Source: a virus. From it: a DNA stretch of 24,618 bases. The first letter of the stretch is position 1; each line of letters opens with the position of its first letter. The position numbers and the translations under genes are program-made. The stretch covers positions 1 through 24,618 of IMG/VR virus record IMGVR_UViG_3300029267_001041; one strand, given 5' to 3'. A model generated the notes under the pieces. That model was not told where the DNA came from. It did not search any database and saw nothing but the letters and a program-made list of their open reading frames with translations. Below, piece after piece: positions 22,101 through 24,618 of this stretch.

Positions 22101-24618
22101 AAGTCTCTTGAAGGCCAAGAAACGGTTATTGATAGTATCTTCCTATCTTCTAAAGATGGAAAGATGCACGAAATCAAACTGACCCCGGAATCCACCGAAC
22201 CCACCAACCCCCCATGGGAAATGAACATCGATGAGTTTGAAAAGTTTGCCGAGGGCGGTAAAATCCACAAGGCGACCGGGAAAGAGTTGCCCGGAGAGGA
22301 TAAAGCGAAAACTCCTCTGGCCTTGGGTGAGATAAATAAATATTCGCCACAGGACATTGCCAAGTTCTATCAGGAAACCCATGGGAAGGATGCCCACAGG
22401 GAATTGCTCCGTGACGCAAAGGCAGAGGGTAAGGCCGTACCTGAAGAGTTGTTGGGTAAGTATGCTGAGGCGGAGGCTGAAAAGCCCGTTATTGCTGAAG
22501 AGGGCGAGGGTAAGGCGAAAGAGCCTTGGGAGATGACAAGGAGCGAATATGGAAAAGAAAGACTTCCAGAGGTTCTAAGATCCGTCAAAAAAACTTCTCC
22601 AATAACAAAGACATCTGCTTTGCAAAAGAAAGCAGAAGATATTGTTTCAATGGAGCATGAAGCGTCTATTCGTAAAGCCAAATTAGAGGGTAAAATTCCT
22701 TCTAAGGATATTGGATGGCAACAGACAAAAGCAGAGATTCAAGAAAAGATTGATAGTGGTATATTACCTAAAGACTATTTGACAGGTGGTTCTCACGAAA
22801 GGTTTGTCAAGCACGCCATTAACGAAGGCAAACCCGTACCCAAAGAAGTTCTTGCCGAGTATCCTGATTTAAAGCCCCCTCCCTCCCCCGAAGGGACAAA
22901 GGTAGCTCCCGAGGGGAAGGAAGAGAAAGAACCCATAGGCACAGCATGGGTAAAGAACGCTCAAAAACCCATCATAGCCGCAAGGGAAATCAAGAGTGGT
23001 AAACACAAGGGCAAGGTTGAAGTTACCCTGACCGCTGGCAGGGATGCACAAGGGAATGTCAAGCCGGGGAAGAAAGTTAAGGTTGACAGGAAGTCTGTTG
23101 TTGAGTGGCCGGGGGAAGCTAAGAAACCCAAAGAAGAAATCAAAATTACCGGCAAGGAAGACAAGACCGTATCCGTTGAAATGCTTGAGTCAAAGGCTGA
23201 AGACCTGACACCGAAAGAGCAGAAGAAATATCTTTTGGCTGAGATTGATAAGGCGATTGATACGGCAGTTGATAATCATATTAAAGGGAATAATCTTAAA
23301 GGAAGTGTTGCACAGATACGAAAACAATTTGAAACAGAAAAGTATATGGGGAGTCTTGGGTCTCAATTCTACAAATTTGAAGTTCCCGGTGATGGTGAAT
23401 TTGATATTGCCGCAGATAGTTTGATTGATTTTAAAAAGCGTGTGAAATCTCAATTCCCTGCTGCTGTAAGAAATGAAAAATTCAGGCCATCTACCGAAGG
23501 GCGTATTAATTATGGAGCCGAGATTAACAAATACAAAAAACTCATAGGCAAGCCTGTTGAGAAATTAAAACCTTCTGATATTGCAGATATTAACGAAAAG
23601 GTTAGAGAGGCAAAAGTATATGATTCTAACCATTTTACCAACTGGCTTTTAAATGAAAAAGTTTCCGAGGATGTTAAAAAGGAAATATTAAAGCAAGAGG
23701 GTATTGAAGCCAAACCCAAGCTGGCAGAAGGCGAGAAAGAACCCCTTTACTCCACAGCCGAACCCAAAAACAAAACCACCGAAGACCAGGTATGGGATAT
23801 CATTCTGCCATACATGCAAAACATGACCCAATTTCCAACGGTCAAGTTTGCTCAATCAGAGGAACAACTTTCCGGCCGGATACGAAAACAGGTTGTAGCG
23901 TTTTCCAAGAAAAGTAACAAGAAAATCGAGGGATTCTATGACAAGCTTACTGATACGGTTTGGTTTATTGGTAACAATCTATCAAAAGGCCGCGTATTGC
24001 CCGTTTTTAAGCATGAAGGCGAAGGCCATAGGGGAATAAGGCTTTTATTGGGACCGGAGCTGGACGGCTTTCTGGACGGCATTTCCAAGGCTAAAAAGGA
24101 TGAACTTCTAAAGCATGATCCCAAGTTAAACTTCAAAGATCAAAACGCGGTCCGGGTGGCCGCAGACGAATGGTGCGCCCGAAAGATCGAGGCCGGAAAC
24201 CTTGGCAAGTCGTTTTGGGATGATTTGGTTCGGATATTTAGAAAATGGTTGAGAAAGTTTGTTCCTAACTTGAACCTGACTGACGGTGAAATACGGTCGG
24301 TTTTGACGGACACGGTTAAGAATGTGAGAGAGGGGCGGATTGACCGGATGGGAGAGGCACAGGGGGTCTTGTATTCCGGTAAAAAAGGTGATAAAGAACA
24401 GGCCATGACCTCTAAAAAGGGGCCGGGCGACATAACCACCACAGAAACCTCTAAAAGCCCGATGGGTGGAAATCCGTTTAAAGATTCAAAAATTAAAAAG
24501 ATAGTTTATCATGGGACTGATAAAAGTTTTGATGAATTTAATAAGTCAAAAAGTGACAAGTTTTTTATTAATGAATTAAATGAACTCTACTATTTTTCAC
24601 CATCAAAAAAAGTCGCTA
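19149..24618 (+). CDS. Polyvalent (probably injected) protein with 2H phosphoesterase, metallopeptidase and ADP-ribosyltransferase domains, 3' truncated
   Basis: The frame is open from ATG 19149 to the window end: 1823 residues and no stop. I read every codon. The start follows the previous stop by one base, with only a weak, distant AAAGG, so coupling is likely. Order: duplicated DFD(A/S)WDKEI at 9-17 and 29-37; a Gly/Ala-rich hydrophobic region at about 127-175 and a second hydrophobic helix near 300, typical of ejection proteins; Glu/Pro linkers (about 560-650); a 2H phosphoesterase-like domain (H891-x-T, H967-x-T); two PWEM...(K/G)xVPxE(E/V)L modules (about 1022-1240); a VPGDGEFDIA-type segment (about 1415); a metallopeptidase-like HEGEGH at 1622-1627; and the start of an ADP-ribosyltransferase domain (YHGT at 1787-1790). 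Such multi-enzyme phage proteins are thought to enter the cell with the DNA and blunt host defences. Confidence 0.8.
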   Translation, partial: MGIEAGKIDFDAWDKEIAEQKPQKSTGMDFDSWDKEISAGEEVEQRGLPGDIVSGIVRGVAVEMPSLFLDTVGATERIARKALGYEKEQEVGPIGEMARAGKEGLEQFRSEHSILRAKEKPGIISQGVEAAAMSISSGAPGAVAGFGIGSLFGPASPVTAPMGALIGFAMSGGLTFGLAEYENVIQLADEQGIDRAESEPAAIWSGLAEGGFEFASDLITGGLLKVAKPLTAPAKEGLKSGIRQVFKMGVKEALARSGAVLASETSMEMLTAGVQAEQYKKIGLGDATFWEGAKQAMGPAFVASVIFAGIGTGATRLHQVSIRRKIENGAIDPKKRMQAANEVGEILGQVDKDLAKVWRINATEAIKNKENIDIDDPDLIRATAVNRADQEPGGATPENIEVKEQEIKQEIHTEKQDDIRNHISLAVAIGEINDVQAHELGRSVGLGLDEVNQALIRGTGVQQMFNDADPIELRPFAVHNDIAIPDSITDGNQMAAIIQEGLKEEGSVVSELAKQVKNLEQTAKTRGMEHAAETLAKKKAALDKMLPEPDEVYGEAPPIEKGFEKEAEGDREEGKQLVGEVGKGEEPGGAIPKPETGGEEVETGGVLQTPEEITPETPVVELETEPVPEVAKPEKVEGTAADESVEAEKPISVRLNNGEVVTRSARTKGKFQTTRFTEEGEPAGHEEHNTLSEAIKDNYKELDNPVSRLAKNTPNAVESWEEATFEHPHKDELQKAPYAYVSPLRPLTGVGVKGKVSADKSGRVGVLYRDTPLPVEKMESLSLIPVTPKAVESFAVDMANKYEGIKPKATKPELSAEDKAMRDMLKPGTGEFLRKNGLIGPEKTVHDYSNTQVNLPEESAKPIKDLAQKIPEEELYTEPDNNDYGREDAPHITVRYGLETTNPKDIEPAFKDLGPVKVKFGKVSIFETDNYDVVKVDIESPDLEKANKKVGETVDLPGETFKDYKPHATIAYVKKGEGKKYIGDKSLEGQETVIDSIFLSSKDGKMHEIKLTPESTEPTNPPWEMNIDEFEKFAEGGKIHKATGKELPGEDKAKTPLALGEINKYSPQDIAKFYQETHGKDAHRELLRDAKAEGKAVPEELLGKYAEAEAEKPVIAEEGEGKAKEPWEMTRSEYGKERLPEVLRSVKKTSPITKTSALQKKAEDIVSMEHEASIRKAKLEGKIPSKDIGWQQTKAEIQEKIDSGILPKDYLTGGSHERFVKHAINEGKPVPKEVLAEYPDLKPPPSPEGTKVAPEGKEEKEPIGTAWVKNAQKPIIAAREIKSGKHKGKVEVTLTAGRDAQGNVKPGKKVKVDRKSVVEWPGEAKKPKEEIKITGKEDKTVSVEMLESKAEDLTPKEQKKYLLAEIDKAIDTAVDNHIKGNNLKGSVAQIRKQFETEKYMGSLGSQFYKFEVPGDGEFDIAADSLIDFKKRVKSQFPAAVRNEKFRPSTEGRINYGAEINKYKKLIGKPVEKLKPSDIADINEKVREAKVYDSNHFTNWLLNEKVSEDVKKEILKQEGIEAKPKLAEGEKEPLYSTAEPKNKTTEDQVWDIILPYMQNMTQFPTVKFAQSEEQLSGRIRKQVVAFSKKSNKKIEGFYDKLTDTVWFIGNNLSKGRVLPVFKHEGEGHRGIRLLLGPELDGFLDGISKAKKDELLKHDPKLNFKDQNAVRVAADEWCARKIEAGNLGKSFWDDLVRIFRKWLRKFVPNLNLTDGEIRSVLTDTVKNVREGRIDRMGEAQGVLYSGKKGDKEQAMTSKKGPGDITTTETSKSPMGGNPFKDSKIKKIVYHGTDKSFDEFNKSKSDKFFINELNELYYFSPSKKVA
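21726..22185 (+). other. 2H phosphoesterase-like domain within the polyvalent protein
   Basis: Residues about 860-1012. Two H-x-T motifs, PHITVRYGL (H891, T893) and PHATIAYV (H967, T969), lie 76 residues apart, as in LigT/2H enzymes that cut 2',3'-cyclic or 3'-5' phosphodiester bonds. Between them is the expected strand-helix stretch (DVVKVDIESPDLEKANKKV), and before the first motif the helix with KIPEEELYTE. T4 Acb1, which degrades CBASS signals, belongs to the same superfamily; the substrate here is unknown. Confidence 0.78.
23787..24340 (+). other. Polyvalent-type metallopeptidase domain
   Basis: Residues about 1547-1730. The core is FKHEGEGHRGIRLLLG (H1622, E1623, H1627), the H-E-x-x-G-H variant I know from metallopeptidases of phage polyvalent proteins, rather than classical HExxH. 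A downstream AADEWCARKIE offers the acidic third ligand, followed by the usual FWDDLVRIFRKWLRKF helix. Likely cuts either a host protein or the polyvalent chain itself. Confidence 0.68.
24492..24618 (+). other. Start of an ADP-ribosyltransferase domain (cut by window end)
   Basis: IVYHGTDKSFDEFNKSK (H1788-G-T) followed 27 residues later by YYFSPSKKVA matches the first two parts of the H-Y-E type ADP-ribosyltransferase core found in polyvalent and MuF-like proteins. The catalytic glutamate would lie beyond the window. The DNA turns sharply AT-rich here (12 of 60 bases G+C at 24541-24600). Confidence 0.7.

Overview
The window is a contiguous piece of a tailed-phage (Caudoviricetes) genome or prophage covering the head and tail structural module. 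All supported genes are on the + strand, packed end to end with 1-4 nt overlaps or short gaps, and almost every one has a clear Shine-Dalgarno site. There is no cellular housekeeping gene, tRNA, integrase or lysis gene here. Base composition is in the mid-40s % GC, with two clearly AT-richer patches. The host cannot be named from the sequence; the AGGAG-type ribosome sites only say bacterium.

Layout. 2-407: end of a zinc-finger protein (cut by the window edge) and a small unknown gene. 531-3622: portal protein, two small zinc-ribbon proteins (one FmdB-like with a TTG start), a small basic protein and a Cys-containing orphan. 3834-6059: scaffold-like protein, probable major capsid protein and a small beta-rich protein. 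6059-7873: head-tail adaptor, a small coupled gene and a probable beta-rich connector or stabilisation protein. 7979-13628: beta-rich virion or tail proteins, ending in a chimeric probable receptor-binding protein. 13638-17993: a 1451-residue repeat protein (proline-rich repeats, then a very regular coiled coil). 18008-24618: an unknown protein, then an open-ended giant protein of at least 1823 residues carrying a hydrophobic N-terminal region, a 2H phosphoesterase-like domain, a metallopeptidase-like domain and the start of an ADP-ribosyltransferase-like domain. That is the architecture of a phage 'polyvalent protein' thought to be injected with the DNA. The portal/scaffold/coat/adaptor set plus a giant internal protein, with no sheath or conventional tape measure seen, fits a short-tailed phage better than a contractile one, but this is inference.

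The most interesting points are: (1) a three-copy structured intergenic element, each copy having two mutually exclusive short hairpins with compensating base changes followed by a Rho-independent terminator, placed just before the portal, scaffold and first tail-region genes; (2) the 2H phosphoesterase + metallopeptidase + ADP-ribosyltransferase polyvalent protein, a candidate injected anti-defence or host-takeover factor; (3) nested protein repeats (4 x [A-B-C] of 42 residues, 4 x 69 residues, and 21/63-residue repeats) whose DNA is mostly scrambled synonymously; and (4) a probable swapped receptor-binding region in the gene at 11769. No stretch longer than about 210 bases lacks a gene; the longest gap (3623-3833) holds the second copy of the structured element and two more small hairpins.
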